DNA from: Rehmannia glutinosa | Lineage: Eukaryota > Streptophyta > Magnoliopsida > Lamiales > Orobanchaceae | Direction: 5' to 3' | Length of the DNA stretch: 64,000 nucleotides | NCBI GenBank assembly: GCA_016081115.2 | Contig: CM071925.1 | Location: 15,418,441-15,482,440 of the forward strand | Shown here: positions 1-11,560 of the stretch, in pieces | How positions within the stretch are numbered: position 1 is the stretch's first letter | Layout: every line of letters begins with the position of its first letter | The notes under the pieces: model-generated | What the model saw: the letters and a program-made list of their open reading frames with translations, nothing else | Told to the model about the DNA's origin: nothing | The model's database searches: none | Translations under genes and position numbers: made by a program

Positions 1-3
1 TAA

Positions 4-285
4 TTAGCCAAATTCCAATAGATTTTCCCGTTGGAATTTTCTTGTTTTCTTAGAGTGATAATGCTTATGTGTGCCTGAATAACATCTAGCTCCACTCAAG
101 ACTAAGTGGCAGCTATCGATACAACTCCCATAGCCAATGATTGCGATGAATTCGTTATGATTACGGTTATCATAGGCTGGTCTATTAAAACATTGATGTC
201 TGCCAATTTTTGATGTGCCTTGTGAAAGCGAAACAATTGAAAAATAACTAATTATATTGATTGAGAAGACGTCTCCTACTCTCAA
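4..285 (-). CDS. Unrecognised small ORF at window edge
   Basis: A 93-codon open frame with its own stop. It has five cysteines and a histidine/lysine-rich C-terminal part, but no domain I recognise, no obvious signal peptide and no promoter-like context. It lies outside the transposon nest, so it could be a remnant of a host gene exon or chance. The bases from 286 to 547 hold nothing I can identify. Confidence 0.12.
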   Translation of the reverse strand: MRVGDVFSINIISYFSIVSLSQGTSKIGRHQCFNRPAYDNRNHNEFIAIIGYGSCIDSCHLVLSGARCYSGTHKHYHSKKTRKFQRENLLEFG

Positions 286-1064
286 TCACCAGACAATGTA
301 ACACCCTCTTTATGATTGGGCTCTTCTTTGTTCGGGTCATCCACGTTATCTGACAAGTCAGTCCATGAAGGATACACAACAACAGTCCATGAGGACATGC
401 GACAAGACCCATGTGGTCTGATGACATCCTGTCTAGGTTCTTTAAACCCTTGGTCAAGGATTCTAATCTCCAATCCTACAATTCCCTTTTTAATATTAAA
501 AAAAACATTTTCTTATTAAATCACAAGTGATAAAGTTTTTCTCTTTGTGATGTTGCTTAAAAGTGCAGACCAATAAGTCAATGTATCTGATTGGTCAGGT
601 CAACTTCTTCTCGGGAACTGGTAAAGTCTTCGGATGAGAACTTTCCTGCAACACTAGAAAATGTTAGACGAACCTTATGGTTGTCCTAAGGAGGCTCATC
701 TGACGCTTTAGTCACCATGTGTAGGAGAAATATTCCAAAGCAAAGGACATCAATATAGGTTTGATATTTCAAAATTCTTACAAATAAACAAGGATGAAAC
801 TTTTTATACTTGAATTAATGGGCCTTACGGGCTTAGAATGATGAAATGGGTCCGAATGGGCTAAACAAAATGCCTAGAATTCTTATTTATTTTCTTTCGT
901 TTTCCTAATTGAAGAAATAATTAGAAAATAAAACAACTAGGGTTATGAACTTATAATCTGATGATCGAGTCGATTCCATGATTATAAGTTCATTCCATAC
1001 TGGACCATGCCGGAATAGGGTTATATGCATTCTCAAGGGGCATGTGGGCATACACGAGACTTAA

Positions 1065-1194
1065 GGGCCGACGAATAATATATGTGACCCAATAATAATT
1101 AATAATATCGGTAAATAATTAAATAAATTTGGGCCGGTGAATAATATATGTGACCCAATAATAATTAATAATATCGGTAAATTATTAAATAAAA
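1065..1194. repeat. Two-copy 66-bp tandem duplication
   Basis: Unit 1 (1,065-1,130) and unit 2 (1,131 to about 1,194) both begin GGGCCG and share AATAATATATGTGACCCAA followed by an AT-rich stretch ending near ATCGGTAAAT. They differ at a handful of bases. The duplication lies inside the decayed solo LTR and is absent from the other gypsy LTRs here. Confidence 0.8.
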
Positions 1195-1208
1195 TAAAAT
1201 TATATAAA

Positions 1209-1213
1209 TGCGT
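1209..1213. repeat. TSD TGCGT of outer gypsy element (left)
   Basis: TGCGT here matches TGCGT at 55,622-55,626, immediately outside the two LTRs of the outer gypsy element. The exact 5-bp match 54 kb apart shows that everything between entered as one element plus later insertions. Confidence 0.85.
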
Positions 1214-1714
1214 TAATGCTGATTTTAAGGGCAGATCGCTCAAAGTCAACGGTGTAGACAAAATCATCCTTTCCAAGGGAGACGTCTTCAATTTTTCTTA
1301 TTGAGAAGCTAGAAAATCCTTCGACTGGGAACTCACCTGCACACACGCGCAAATGTTAGAGGCCCCGAGGGTTATCTAAAGGAGGTCCCTCCGATGCTCA
1401 AGTTAGCATGGTGAACGAGAGAATAATTAAGATAATAATTGAATACTGAATTAAATGCGAGAAGAATTATCAGAATGTGAAAATGTACTTACAAACGAAT
1501 AGGAGGGACCTTTATATACCTGGGAGATGGGCCCTGTGGGCCATGTAAGAGAAATCGGCCTATGGGCCAGTCCGCGTAGGAGAAATCGGCCTATGGACCA
1601 GTCCTAGACTCCTTCGGGCCGAGTTATTTTATTAAGAGCCCATTGGGCAATTAATATTAAATTAATATATAAACTGAATTATTAAATAATTAAATATTAT
1701 TTTTGCCCCCAACA
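1214..1714 (-). repeat. 3' LTR of outer gypsy element
   Basis: 501 bp, starting TAATGCTG (TG decayed to TA) and ending GCCCCCAACA. It aligns along its length with 55,147-55,621 and with the LTRs at 58,010 and 62,010. A reversed TATA-like box (CCTTTATATACC on the + strand near 1,510-1,521) marks the promoter, reading leftwards. Confidence 0.85.
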
Positions 1715-1735
1715 TAAGCCACCCAACTCCGGTGC
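1715..1735 (-). other. Polypurine tract of outer gypsy element
   Basis: Directly inside the 3' LTR the minus strand reads GAGTTGGGTGGCTTA. This is the position and composition expected for the plus-strand primer. The sister element has a cleaner GCTGGGGGGCTTA at 58,571. Confidence 0.6.
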
Positions 1736-2039
1736 TATGGAGGGATGAAGCAGTGCGGGAGCTGAACCGGTACCATGCCTGGCTTATCTTATTTTATATC
1801 TGGTCTTGCCTTTAGAGAATCTTTGACCACTTTTGCATAAGGACACTTGGAAGGAGAGCCTTTGACCATGTCTTGCAAAGGTAATATTTCTCTCTCTACT
1901 CTTTAACTTTGAAATTTTTTTGCTTTGTAGAAGACTTGAATTTTTTTTTTTGAAAGTTGAGATGAGAGTTGAGGTGATAGCTCATTGAGAGTTGGAGTAA
2001 TGAGTGGAGTGTGTCAAGTAAAGAGATAGATGAGAATTC

Positions 2040-2205
2040 CATAGGCGAAAGAGGGCGCCCCAGGGCGCCTCCCAGGAGTGGGCAAGGGCGCCCCCTTGGT
2101 GCCCTCTCCGGGCAGCCATAAGGGCGCGCCCGGGCGCCCTCCCGGGTGGAGGAGGGCGCACCTCCAGAGGGCGTCCCAAGCCCCCCGACCCATTTTCCTT
2201 CTCGC
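2040..2205. repeat. GC-rich block with repeated GGGCGCC palindromes
   Basis: In otherwise AT-rich DNA this stretch has several GGGCGCC/GGCGCCC cores and GGGCGCGCCC, able to pair with each other. A diverged equivalent lies at 58,890-59,015 in the sister gypsy element. In both it sits a few hundred bases upstream of the ATG of the opposite-strand ORF, so it could be its promoter or leader. A structured region of the element's minus-strand RNA is equally possible. Confidence 0.6.
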
Positions 2206-2334
2206 ATTTTTTCATTTTCTCTGGAGTTTTCATACATTTCAGGTCAGATTTCGGATTCTGCTCCTTCTTTAGTTCCGCTCGGAGGCTGAGGTGTTAGCAG
2301 GCGTTTAACTTTCGGTTTTGTCATTTCGTTTCCA

Positions 2335-2339
2335 CCTTT
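2335..2339. repeat. TSD CCTTT of family B solo LTR (left)
   Basis: CCTTT is repeated at 33,306-33,310, directly after the LTR end. The sister gypsy element at 59,163-59,175 shows the empty site with a single copy, just before its ATG. Confidence 0.85.
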
Positions 2340-2638
2340 TGTTAGAAAAATATTTTTATTATGATTTTGATGATTTCATATAAATGAGTTTTTATACCAA
2401 AACAATATCCCCAAATGTTGTCCAAATACTTCAAAACATTTTCAATGATTTTTACTAATTTTTTGAAGTACTTCTTAAACTTTATTTTTGACAAAAATCA
2501 GACAACTTCTCTGTATTGAGGTCGACCCGTTGCCCTCATAGGGAGACCCATACATGAAAGTTTGCAAAAGGCATAACAAAACAGAGAACTGTGAAAGGGT
2601 AGGGCGACCGGTACCTGAGTTTGATTTTTTTGGTTAAA

Positions 2639-2643
2639 ACTTC
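2639..2643. repeat. TSD ACTTC of family A copia (left)
   Basis: ACTTC precedes the left LTR at 2,644 and is repeated at 32,418-32,422 after the last 28-bp fragment of the right LTR. This proves that the three right-LTR fragments belong to one element. Confidence 0.85.
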
Positions 2644-4122
2644 TGAAAGTCCCAAGGGATGATGTGTAAGGTTTAGAGGGGGGGTTGAATAAACCTTACC
2701 AATTTTTTGTTTTAGTCCTTTTAAATATTTTCAGAGTTAACTCAAATCAGCTAAGTCATTGAGGGATAGCTAGGTTGTCTTACACAACAAAGTTATCCAC
2801 TCAACAGACTCAACTGAGTTGTTGATAGTATAACTTAGGTGTTTTCAGCTAGCACTTAGAATTCAGTTGGTTTGGTTTTGTCAGCGGAAGACTTTTCACC
2901 CTTATGAATTTAAGCACGTTTTTCAATACTTGTTTTAGTAAAGGTTTTTATCAGCAGACTTTAGCAAGTTTAACTATATCAACAATTATAAAAAAACAGG
3001 TAATAAAGTGTGCTGAAAAATAAACACAACAATTTTATAGTGGTTCGAGGATGGGGTAATTGCTCTAATCAACTCTTCTCCAACTCCTGGAGGAATCCAC
3101 TAAGTAACTGAAGCTTGGTTACAAAGTAGTTATCAGTCCGAGTCAGCTTTGATCACACAACCTGCTGCTTATGGGACTCAACTTCTTCACATGATAACTG
3201 TCCTGTTACTCTAGCCTCCTTCAAACCCTTGGACTTGATCATTAATCCCTCCAACAGGTTTAAAGCACTGGTTTGAACTGAAACCTCACTACTTCTCCTT
3301 CAACCTTGGAGAGTAGACCCCTTTGTTCTTGAAAACAGTTTTCTTCTTTAACTGATGAAGTAATCTTTCATTCACTGAGTGTGTTGGATTGATTTTCTTC
3401 GAAATTAGGCTTGAGGTTTTCTTTGAAAAACTTGAGAGAAATTTGCAGGTTATTGCTTAATTGCTTGTATGCTTGTTTTTCTCGATTTTCTTTTTTTTTC
3501 TCTCACTTGCTTCCTCATCCTTTTATAGTGCACATTTGAAATTATGTCCGTCAAAGAAATAGACATAAATTTCAAATCACACTCGTAGGTTGTTGGCTTG
3601 TATTGTCTTGTAGCATTGGTTTAGGTCGTACCATGAATTAAATGATATGCAGCCTTTCCTTAATCTCTGCAGGTTTTCAGGTACATCTCATTGGTTCCTT
3701 GCTTTTTGCACTCTTTTAGCAAAATAACTTTATTGCTGGCAGCCTGACACATGCCTATTTCCAGCAAAACCTTGACTTGTCTTGACAACGGATCTCTTTC
3801 AGCTTTTTTCAAGTCTTGTCTGATGCATACCTCTTTGACATTCGATTCCAATCATTTTGGAATGACTTAGCTGTCAGTCAGCTGACTGAGACAGCTTTTC
3901 TGTCACTTGATTGAGTCTTCACTTCACTTCACACAGCTCACACACAACTGGGTCTTCTCTTTGATATTTGGTTGAGTCTTGTAATCTTCAACTTAGCTGA
4001 CTTCAACTCAATTTATACAACCCTATCTATTACAAGTTGAATTACATAGAAAATGGGGTACCAACTTCCTAATTTAACTTTTACATGGTATCATCAAAAT
4101 CTATACATAAATTTTCCCAATA
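2644..4122 (-). repeat. 3' LTR of family A copia
   Basis: 1,479 bp, running from TGAAAGTCCC to TTTCCCAATA (CA decayed to TA) on the + strand. It aligns with 14,492 onward and with the LTRs at 25,542, 30,847, 37,159 and 49,654. The minus strand carries a TATA box, CTATAAAAG, at 3,520-3,528. Confidence 0.9.
3520..3528 (-). promoter_or_regulatory. TATA box of family A LTR
   Basis: CTTTTATAG on the + strand reads CTATAAAAG on the coding strand, about 600 bp into the LTR. The same TTTTATAGTG context recurs near 26,460, 31,735, 38,055 and 50,550, so it is conserved across family A LTRs. Confidence 0.6.
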
Positions 4123-4140
4123 ATTTCTCCCTTCTTGATG
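4123..4140 (-). other. Polypurine tract of family A copia
   Basis: The coding strand reads AAGAAGGGAGAAAT directly before the 3' LTR. Related tracts precede the LTRs at 27,105 (AAAAAAGGGGGAAAT) and 38,700 (AAAAAGGGGGAAAT). Confidence 0.7.
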
Positions 4141-4410
4141 ATGCGAAAACTTAAATAAATACAACAAAGTAAATAGTGCAGTAATAAAGAATGAATGTAT
4201 AGAATATGTAAAATTTATTTGAACATATCATTCTTGTACTTTACAATCAGACTTTACAAAGCTTTTTACAAGGTATAACCTATAAAGTGTATCAGAGCTA
4301 TACACATGTATCTATACAAATGTATAAGAGTATTACAATAGGTATCAGAACATGTACCTACATTGTGCATTTACAGTTAAGTAAAATACAATGAAGGGGT
4401 TCAGCTGTCT

Positions 4411-7400
4411 TCATCGCCCCTGCTGCTTCCTTGTTCTCTCTACATCATCAGCTCTCCTCCTATCCTCTTCAGCTCTTCTTCTTTTTATATTTTCTTCCTC
4501 CCTCTTCTTCTTCTCGTACGCTCTTTTAGCTGAAAGGTCTTCTCTTCTCTGCCTTTCTTCCCATTCACGGTTGAGCCTTTCATTTTCTTCTTCTTACCTC
4601 TTTCGGCTTCTTCATTCCTCATTTAAACTTCTATGTTTTCCAAAGTATCTAGCCCAACCCAGTAGTTTATCCCATTCTTTAGATACCGAACATATTTAGG
4701 TTTTAGCTGTGATGGAGTACCTCTGCCTCTTCCATCAATGCCAAACCTTCCCTTCCTCGTTGCGACTCAGCTCCTTCTCTTGGAGTGTACTGTACGGGTG
4801 CCTTTATACTCTGCTGACTGCTTAAACTCTGCTGCCTATTAGCTGATTTACACAAGTCGAGTCCTTTCTCCCAATATAGATCCCATGCCTGGGGTAGAGT
4901 CATATTCTTGAAATTCCTCTAAAGACCTCGGCTCAGATCCTGCATCAGGCAATGTAAGCTCACGAGGGGGTCTCACAGCTGGGGAATCCTTTAACAGTCC
5001 ATCTGGGAGGCCTTCATACTTTGCCTTTAGATTTTAAATCCTCCCATGATGTTTCTCAGCTAGCTTTTCAAATTCAGCTTTAATCACCTCTCGAGACTTC
5101 TTGAAGGCCAAATCAGATTTCTCTTCAACTTTCAGACTTTGAGGCAGGTGACTGAGGATTGAAGCTGTCACTTCACCTTGCTGAGGGGTCTTAGCAAGCA
5201 TAATCTTCAGAGGCGGTTTCTTCATTTCACTGTCTTCCCCCTTACTACTAGCTTCCCCATGTCTTCTACTTCCTTTCTTATTACTCCTTTGCTTTTTACT
5301 TTCATCTTCCCCCTTTTTGGCATCATCACCAAGGGGTAGAGCTAGCCGAGGGAATACTCCTCCAAGGAGTAGATCAATCTTGTTGTTGGTCATGTCCATT
5401 TTGTCATGACTCTTGGAGTATACTGCTTGGAATTCGGATCGCAGAGCCTTCGTCTCAGCTGCCATCAACTTCATTTCAGTTTGGAGCATCATAACATCTG
5501 TACGCATGTTGGCCTCTATTTTCTGAAGTTCGCTTTGTGTTGTGCCTTTAGCAACTCCATGTCATTTTTATGTGATTGATCCATCCTGAAGATATAGTCC
5601 CTCTGATGCTGCTGAAATTTGGCATTTTCTGAGCTCCAGATAACCATTTTGGCAAAACAAGATTTGAAGTATGTGACCTGCTCACGCCTTAGTGCTTTAG
5701 TCTACCCAATCCAGTCCCTTATTCTTAAAATGGTTCCTCAAATATCCCCTGTGATATTTGCATCTCTGTTATCAAGCCGTTGGTTGGGTGCTGCGAATCC
5801 TCGTTCCATATTTTCAATTTCATTACAGATGGCCTTGAAGGCTTTGCGAAAGTCGGCTACATTAGCGGACTGCTCTTCTGGCCACACAACATCAAAGTCA
5901 AACCCAATCGGCACCATTGTAGTTTCAACAGGAGTTCCAAGTTCTTCAGATGGGACTTGGGCGGTGTACTTTGCACATTTAGCAGCTGACTCTGCTTCCA
6001 AGGGTACATGAGCCTCGAAAGGAAAGTTCCAAGTACTCGGCTGACTTATCAGTGTCAGGGAAAGGTGATGGCACCATGGGAGGTGGGCCATCAACCAGTG
6101 TGAAGTTTATAGGAGAAGCCTTGTCACTAGCTTGCCTCCTCTTTGCCAGGGCCTCCTCAACAGCTTTGTCCTCAGATGTTATTTCAATAGGACTTGACTC
6201 AGCTTCGTTGTCAGTTTCCAAGAATTCAACGTCAATATTTTCTTGAGAATCATGAAGAGCACTGATCTCTTCTTCTTCTATGAATTCTTTCTGAAAAGTT
6301 GGCACCTGTTCTTTGACTTTCTTACCCAAGGAAGTCTCAACCTCCTCTGATCCTTCATTACCCTCAGCATTCTCAATCGCTGACGGGCCTTGGGCCATCC
6401 CTTTTGTAGTCTCAATTGCAGCAGGGTCTTCAATAGATATCCCTTCAGCAGATTGGGCTATTTTGGGGTCTTCAGTGGCATCCGTCAGAGTCTCTAATCC
6501 TTAGATTGCACTTTCAGGGCCAAGAGTCTCAACTCCCGTGGCCTCACTTCCATCCTTTTCCTTGGCTGCTTCAGCAGCTTCATCGGCCTACATGGCAACT
6601 GGGATTTCAGTTGAGACAGTCGAAAACGTCCGAGCTTCGTCAACCCCACTCTGTTGTACAATGATAGTCTCTTCTTCATCTCCTAACTTCTCTTTTATTT
6701 GTCTCCCACAACCTCCTCTAACTCGACTGTGGTGGTTTGAGTTTCCCCCTCAGCTGGTGTAACAACTGAGTCTCGAGCAGTGGGGTCACTCGAAACCTGA
6801 GACACGGCTGCATTTCCTTTTGAGTGATCAGCCATTTGGGCATGTGTCTCAACACCTTCTCCAGGGAGTGGCTTGGCTAAGATGCCCTCTTCTACACCAT
6901 CCTTAGCTTCATTGCCATTCTTCCTGGTATTTTCGTCCTCCGAGTGCACTGGAGATGTGGTGGCATCAATCATTCTCACCATCTCCATAATGTCTGGGCT
7001 AGGAGAGATCAAAATTAAAGAAGACTCTCCTTGACCCTTCAGCTTTGTTCGTGTAGCTCTTTGGATTCTTTCAGTGCTTACTATAGCTCAACTTTCTCCA
7101 CTGCATCAGTAGGATCCATCTCATCGTCGCTGCTGCTAGCAGGCGCGAAGGCATTTTTAGGCACTCCTTCAAAGGGGCAGGGTTGAGGATGTTTAGATCT
7201 TCTTACTAATATCCTTCTCTTGGTTCGGACAAGATGAATCTCTTTCTCTTCTTCTTCTTCTTCTTCTTCTTCTTCGATGGCAGCTGGATCCACCATCTTT
7301 ATCTTTTTAGCTGTAGCTGCCTTTCGAGGCGCATCTGAGCATTTCTTCTTAACGAATAGAGAAGGTGCAGGAGAACCCTTCTCAGTCTTAGCAGCTGGGT

Positions 7401-8321
7401 AGATACTGGGTCTTCCATGGCTGCGGGGGCAGGGGCAGGCTTTGCTGCTGTAGCTTTCTTCTTCTTCTGCACGGGCTTTGCAGAGTGAGCCTTTGCAGTT
7501 GCAGTAGTGTCCTCGGGGACATGATCAACTGACTCACCTTCATTGATGTCAGCCTTTATTGCATGGGCTTGCCTCTGAGCAGCTGAGAGGTTTTCCTTGA
7601 ACATCTTTTTATTCACATAGAAGGGTTTCCCATTCATGTGAGGAATGTCCTTCACCTCCATCAAATGGCCAATCACAAGGCCATACCCAAACAAACTGGC
7701 AAATAAACCAGCGTCATTAATGGTCTTGTTCATCACGTTCTGGAAAATTTGGCCAAAGATGAACTCAGCCCAATTCACCTTCTTCTCCTCCTCCAGAAAA
7801 GCAGCCATGACAGTCAGCTTCGTCTTAGACAAGTGGTTGAAGCTGCCAAACTTCATGTCCACGCATTTGGACACCACATCTATTAGCTTATGATAATAAT
7901 CCTTAATAAGCGACTTTTTGGCTGTGTAAACAGCCTTAGTAGCAGACTCTGGCTTGGCGATCTCCTTCCACGGGGTAACCAGGTTGATGTCCTTTTCAGA
8001 GATTTCCTTCAATCCGGACGAAGGAAGATGGAAGTGCGAAGCCAAATCCGCAGCAGTTATCTTTATGTCGATGCTGTGGATGGATGAACGAATTTCTTCA
8101 TCGTGAACCTCAGCATTCACGTAAAACATGGCCACCTCTTTGAGATAGGTGTGTGAAAATTCCATCGTGAGAAATCCCTTGAGACCAGATTTCTCTAATT
8201 TCTCAACAATCTTCTTAGCAAGGGCTTTGTCAACCCCTTGCTTCACCAGTCCTTCAAAATCCATTGTCGAACTGGAATGGGTCTTCTCAGCCATCTTCAC
8301 GAAATTATGTCTTGGAGCCAT
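4411..8321 (-). pseudogene. Third ORF (ORF3) of family A copia, broken
   Basis: Begins at the ATG of MAPRHNF (8,321), chosen because MAP is conserved in the copy at 43,531. Residues 1 to about 270 are one open frame containing EVAMFYVNAEVHDEEIRSS and a following FHLPSSGLK. This spacing resembles the putative plant transposon protein family, which has FYANx and LGLP motifs. A K/A/P-rich linker, a glutamate run (TTC repeat, 7,240-7,275) and acidic segments follow in shifting frames (first shift near 7,370). Then come a coiled coil (5,034-5,507), the motif QAWDLYWEKGL (about 4,860-4,895) and a strongly basic tail ending at the stop at 4,411. No signal peptide or convincing membrane segment is seen. 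Function is unknown; the position is that of the envelope-like ORF of SIRE elements, but the content does not look like an envelope. Confidence 0.65.
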
Positions 8322-8600
8322 TTCAGGGAATGAAGCTTGAAAACTCAAATTTGAACGAAGTACGAACTAGGGTTTTGCTTTGTTTTGCAGAGTAAGTTTT
8401 GCCTTTGCTTTGAGAGAGATGAATGTAAAGTGAGAAGAGAGAAAATGAAAAGGAGTATGTATGGGATGTGAGGGGACGGTTTTTAGAATTCAAAAAGGTT
8501 GATCATGATCAACGGTTGAGATTAAAAGCTTGAAACCGCATTAGTTTTCCTACATTAAATGCAACATTTATATCCAATCATAGGCTAAACGGGTACAGGC
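8322..8600 (-). promoter_or_regulatory. Gene-like leader and possible promoter of ORF3
   Basis: Between RNase H and ORF3 the minus strand has ATTGG next to TATAAAT (8,567-8,577), a CT-rich stretch (about 8,410-8,450) and a telo-box AAACCCTAG (8,368-8,376) before the ATG. The same items in the same order precede the copy at 43,531 (TATAAAT 43,784-43,790, AAACCCTA 43,581-43,588). CT-rich leaders and AAACCCTA boxes are typical of plant gene 5' regions. Internal transcription of ORF3 is an inference. Confidence 0.4.
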
Positions 8601-8872
8601 TTTTTACTGACACCATAATTACTGATGATATCATGCCTAAAATATTCCCACTCGCAGAAAATGACTGCATATTATCACATAGCTCTTAAATAACTCAGAT
8701 ATCATCCAAAAGTGCCTTAACTTTGCTTCTCTATTCACATAATGATCACTCGGCTGCCCAGCTAACTCGATACAGCTGACTAGCCGTCTTGACTGTTTCA
8801 CTTAGGAAAATTTGCTGATTTTCAGTTCTCTCTTCTTTAACTCTGCTGATTGAGTCTTCTGAGCCTCCTAAC

Positions 8873-9412
8873 TCAGCTCATCAATCCTAGCTCATTTTTA
8901 AGCTCTTCAAACCTTGATTCACATAATGGCTTAGTGAATATATCAGCTAACTGCTTATCAGTTGATATGTATTCCAGAGTGATGTCTTTCTTTTCAACAT
9001 GATCTCTTATGAAATGATATCTGACATAAATGTGCTTGGTTCTTGAATGCAATATAGGAGTTTGAGTTATTGCAATAGCACTTGTGTTATCACACATAAT
9101 TGGAATCTCTTTTTCTTCTATATCATCTCTCAGTTGTTGCCTCATCCATAACACTTGGACACAACAGCTACCTGCAACTATGTACTCTGCTTCAGCTGTG
9201 GATGTAGCTATTAAATTTTGTTTCTTGCCGAACCAAGAAACTAATCTATTTCCAAGCATTTGACATGTATCTGATGTACTTTTTCTGTCTACTCTACATC
9301 CATCATAATCTGAGTCTGAGTAGCCATAGCTTGAATCCTCCATCCTTGGATACCATAAGCCAACTTCTTGGCATCCCTTCAAATACCTTAGGATTCTCTT
9401 GGTTGTAGTCAT
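8873..9412 (-). pseudogene. RNase H domain of family A copia
   Basis: 179 open codons ending LKNELGLMS, with YSDSDYDGC, STAEAEY, CDNTSAI, HIYVRYHFIRDH and LADIFTKPL. These are the aspartate/glutamate and histidine signatures of copia RNase H. It degrades the RNA strand of the RNA-DNA hybrid during reverse transcription. The linker to RT (9,413-9,585) has lost the frame, so the polyprotein is interrupted here. This domain itself is intact. Confidence 0.85.
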
Positions 9413-9585
9413 ATGACTCTCTTTTGGTACAGATTGAAATCTACCACATACACTTACAGCCTACTTGTTGTCAAATAGAGCAATGATCCAATAATGGCTC
9501 TATATCTGGTTTAATATATAGCTTTGTCATCTGCATTCATATCCATCTTGACTGATGTATTCATAGGAATCTTCACTAGTGACTT

Positions 9586-10359
9586 CTATTCCATGCCAAA
9601 TTTCTTCATCAGATCTCTGGTATATTTGGTTTGACTTATGAAGGTTCCATCCTTCATTTGCTTGACTTGAAGTCCTAGAAAAGAAAGCAGCTCTCCCATC
9701 ATGCTCATTTCAAACTTCCATTGCATGAGGTTTGAAAACTTGTCGCACAACTTTTTATTTGTGGATCCAAAGATGATATCATCCACATAAATTTGAACAA
9801 GCAATATACTCTCTCCATCTTGAATTCTGAAGAGTGTTTTATCAACCTTGCCTTTGGTGAATCCATTGTCAATAAGAAAATGAGACTATGTGTCATACCA
9901 GGCTCTTGGTGCTTGTTTCAATCCATACAATGCTTTCTTGAGCTTGTAGACCTTATCTCCAATAGTTTTCTGCTCAAAACCTAGAGGTTGCTCCACATAG
10001 ACTTCTTCTTCCAAATGTCCATTCAAAAATTCACTCTTCACATCCATTTGGTAAACTGTGAAGTTCTTGTGTGCAGCATAAACAAGAAACATCCTAATTG
10101 ATTCCAATCTAGCAACATGAGCAAAGGTTTCATCAAAATCTATACCTTTCTCTTGGCAATACCCTTTGGCTACCAGTCTTGTTTTGTTTCTTACTATAGA
10201 TCCCCCTTCATTCATCTTGTTTCTAAATACCCACTTAGTACCAATAACATTTTGGTGGGTAGGCCTTTGAACTAATTCCCAAACTTTGTTTCTTTCAAAC
10301 TGATTCAGCTCTTCCTGCATAGCTAGAATCCAATATGTGTCATCCAATACATGTGACAC
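9586..10359 (-). pseudogene. Reverse transcriptase domain of family A copia
   Basis: Two open stretches (9,886-10,359 and 9,586-9,804 plus the gap between) cover the copia RT. NVIGTKWVFRNKMNEGG, VYQMDVKSEFLNG and ALYGLKQAPRAWYDT are followed by a TAG stop, then the catalytic YVDDIIFG and FEMSMMGELLSFLGLQ. The TAG follows WYDT near 9,885. The FEMSMMGEL type of motif is characteristic of the SIRE lineage as I know it. Confidence 0.85.
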
Positions 10360-10627
10360 ATCTTTAGCTCAATCTGGAAGATGAAAAAAGTAAACATAAC
10401 TACATGTTGATTTCTGGATCTGGTTCTTACTCCATCTCTAACATTTCCAATGATTAACTTAAGTGGATGGTCTCTCAGTCATCTCACATCTGGTTGTAGT
10501 AAGTCTGCTGGGTTCAGTCGTCTAGCAGCTAAGTTGTCTTAAACAACTTCATCATCATCATTCAGCTGCAGACCTTCCAGCTGTCTCTGAGATTTAGCAA
10601 TCTCATCTTCATCAAGATGAAGTGCTC

Positions 10628-11560
10628 TTACATCTGCTTCAACATAGGGATTCTTCTGAATAGTTGCTGATTCTTCTTTTCAGCTAACTCATCTATGTCT
10701 TCTCCATTGACATTAGGTTCATCAAAAACCACATGGATAGAATCTTCTATGACCATTACCCTTTTGTTCAACACTCTATAAGCTTTACTTTCAGCTGAGT
10801 ATCCCAAAAAGATACCTTCATCAGCTTTAGCATCAAAATCTTTTAAATTATCCTTGCCATTGTTGTGGATGAAGCACTTACATCCAAAGATTAAAAAATA
10901 CCCAACATTTAGCTTTATCCCTGTCCAAATTTCATAGAGAGTTTTGGACAATTGCATGTTAATCATACACTTATTCTGAGTGTAGCAAGCAGTAGTGATG
11001 GCTTCAGCCCACAATCTCTTAGGCAAACTAGCTTCAGCTAACATGGTCTTTGCATTTTCCTTGAGAGTTTTGTTCCTTCTTTCAGCTACTCCATTCTGTC
11101 GTGGAGTTATTGCAGCTGACAACTCATGAGCAATACCATTTTCAACATAATACTGAGTTATAATCCCATTGACAAACTCAGTTCCCGTGTCATGCCTTAT
11201 CTTTATAATGGTTTGACTCTTCTCATTTTGAACTATTCTCATCAGCTGAGGCAATCTCTGCAAGGTTTCCTTCTTTTTACACATAAAGATAGTCCACGTG
11301 TATCTTGAATAATCATCCACCACCACTAAGGTGTATTTATTTCCAGTGATACTAGCTGGTTCAACAAGACCAAATAAATCCATGTGCAATAGATGCAGTA
11401 TCCTGGTTGAAAAAGGACTTGGCTAGTCCTTGAAAGATGACTTGATTTGCTTTCCCGTCTGATATGCATCACAAATGCTTTCATTTTTGTATATCGAGTC
11501 AGGAAATCCTTTCACGATGACTCCTTTCAAGCTTGTTGATTGTCTTGAAATTCAGGTGAC
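10628..11560 (-). pseudogene. Integrase domain of family A copia
   Basis: 253 open codons (10,628-11,389) contain the DDE core: VVDDYSRYTW, then TGTEF, then AERRNKTLKE. The C-terminal FGCKCFIHNNGKDNLKDFD and GIFLGYS are typical of copia integrase. The HHCC zinc-binding part lies upstream (11,390-11,560), out of frame. Integrase inserts the cDNA and makes 5-bp duplications, as seen throughout this window. Confidence 0.82.

Larger units (their letters stand above)
548..1213 (-). mobile_element. Decayed gypsy solo LTR, left part
   Basis: From TGATGTTGC at 548 the sequence follows the same order of blocks as the three well-preserved gypsy LTRs of this window: the GCAGACC block, a CCTGCA...AATGTTAGA block, an AAGGAGGCTC block and the GGGCC-rich block after the reversed TATA box. 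It is cut at 1,213 by the big gypsy insertion, resumes at 55,627 and ends in GTCCCCAACA at 55,660. Flanks CTTTG and AATTG share only three of five bases, so the TSD is decayed or absent. This is the oldest detectable layer of the nest. Confidence 0.6.

Noticed and set aside
2078..2272. Proline/arginine-rich ORFs over the GC-rich block
   Set aside because: They arise from GC-rich composition on both strands, and the sequence is not conserved as protein in the sister element.
4391..4699. Serine/leucine-rich + strand ORF
   Set aside because: It is the antisense image of the basic E/K/R tail of ORF3.
4411..8321. ORF3 as a retroviral-type envelope
   Set aside because: No signal peptide, cleavage site or convincing membrane anchor; the content is acidic, coiled-coil and basic.
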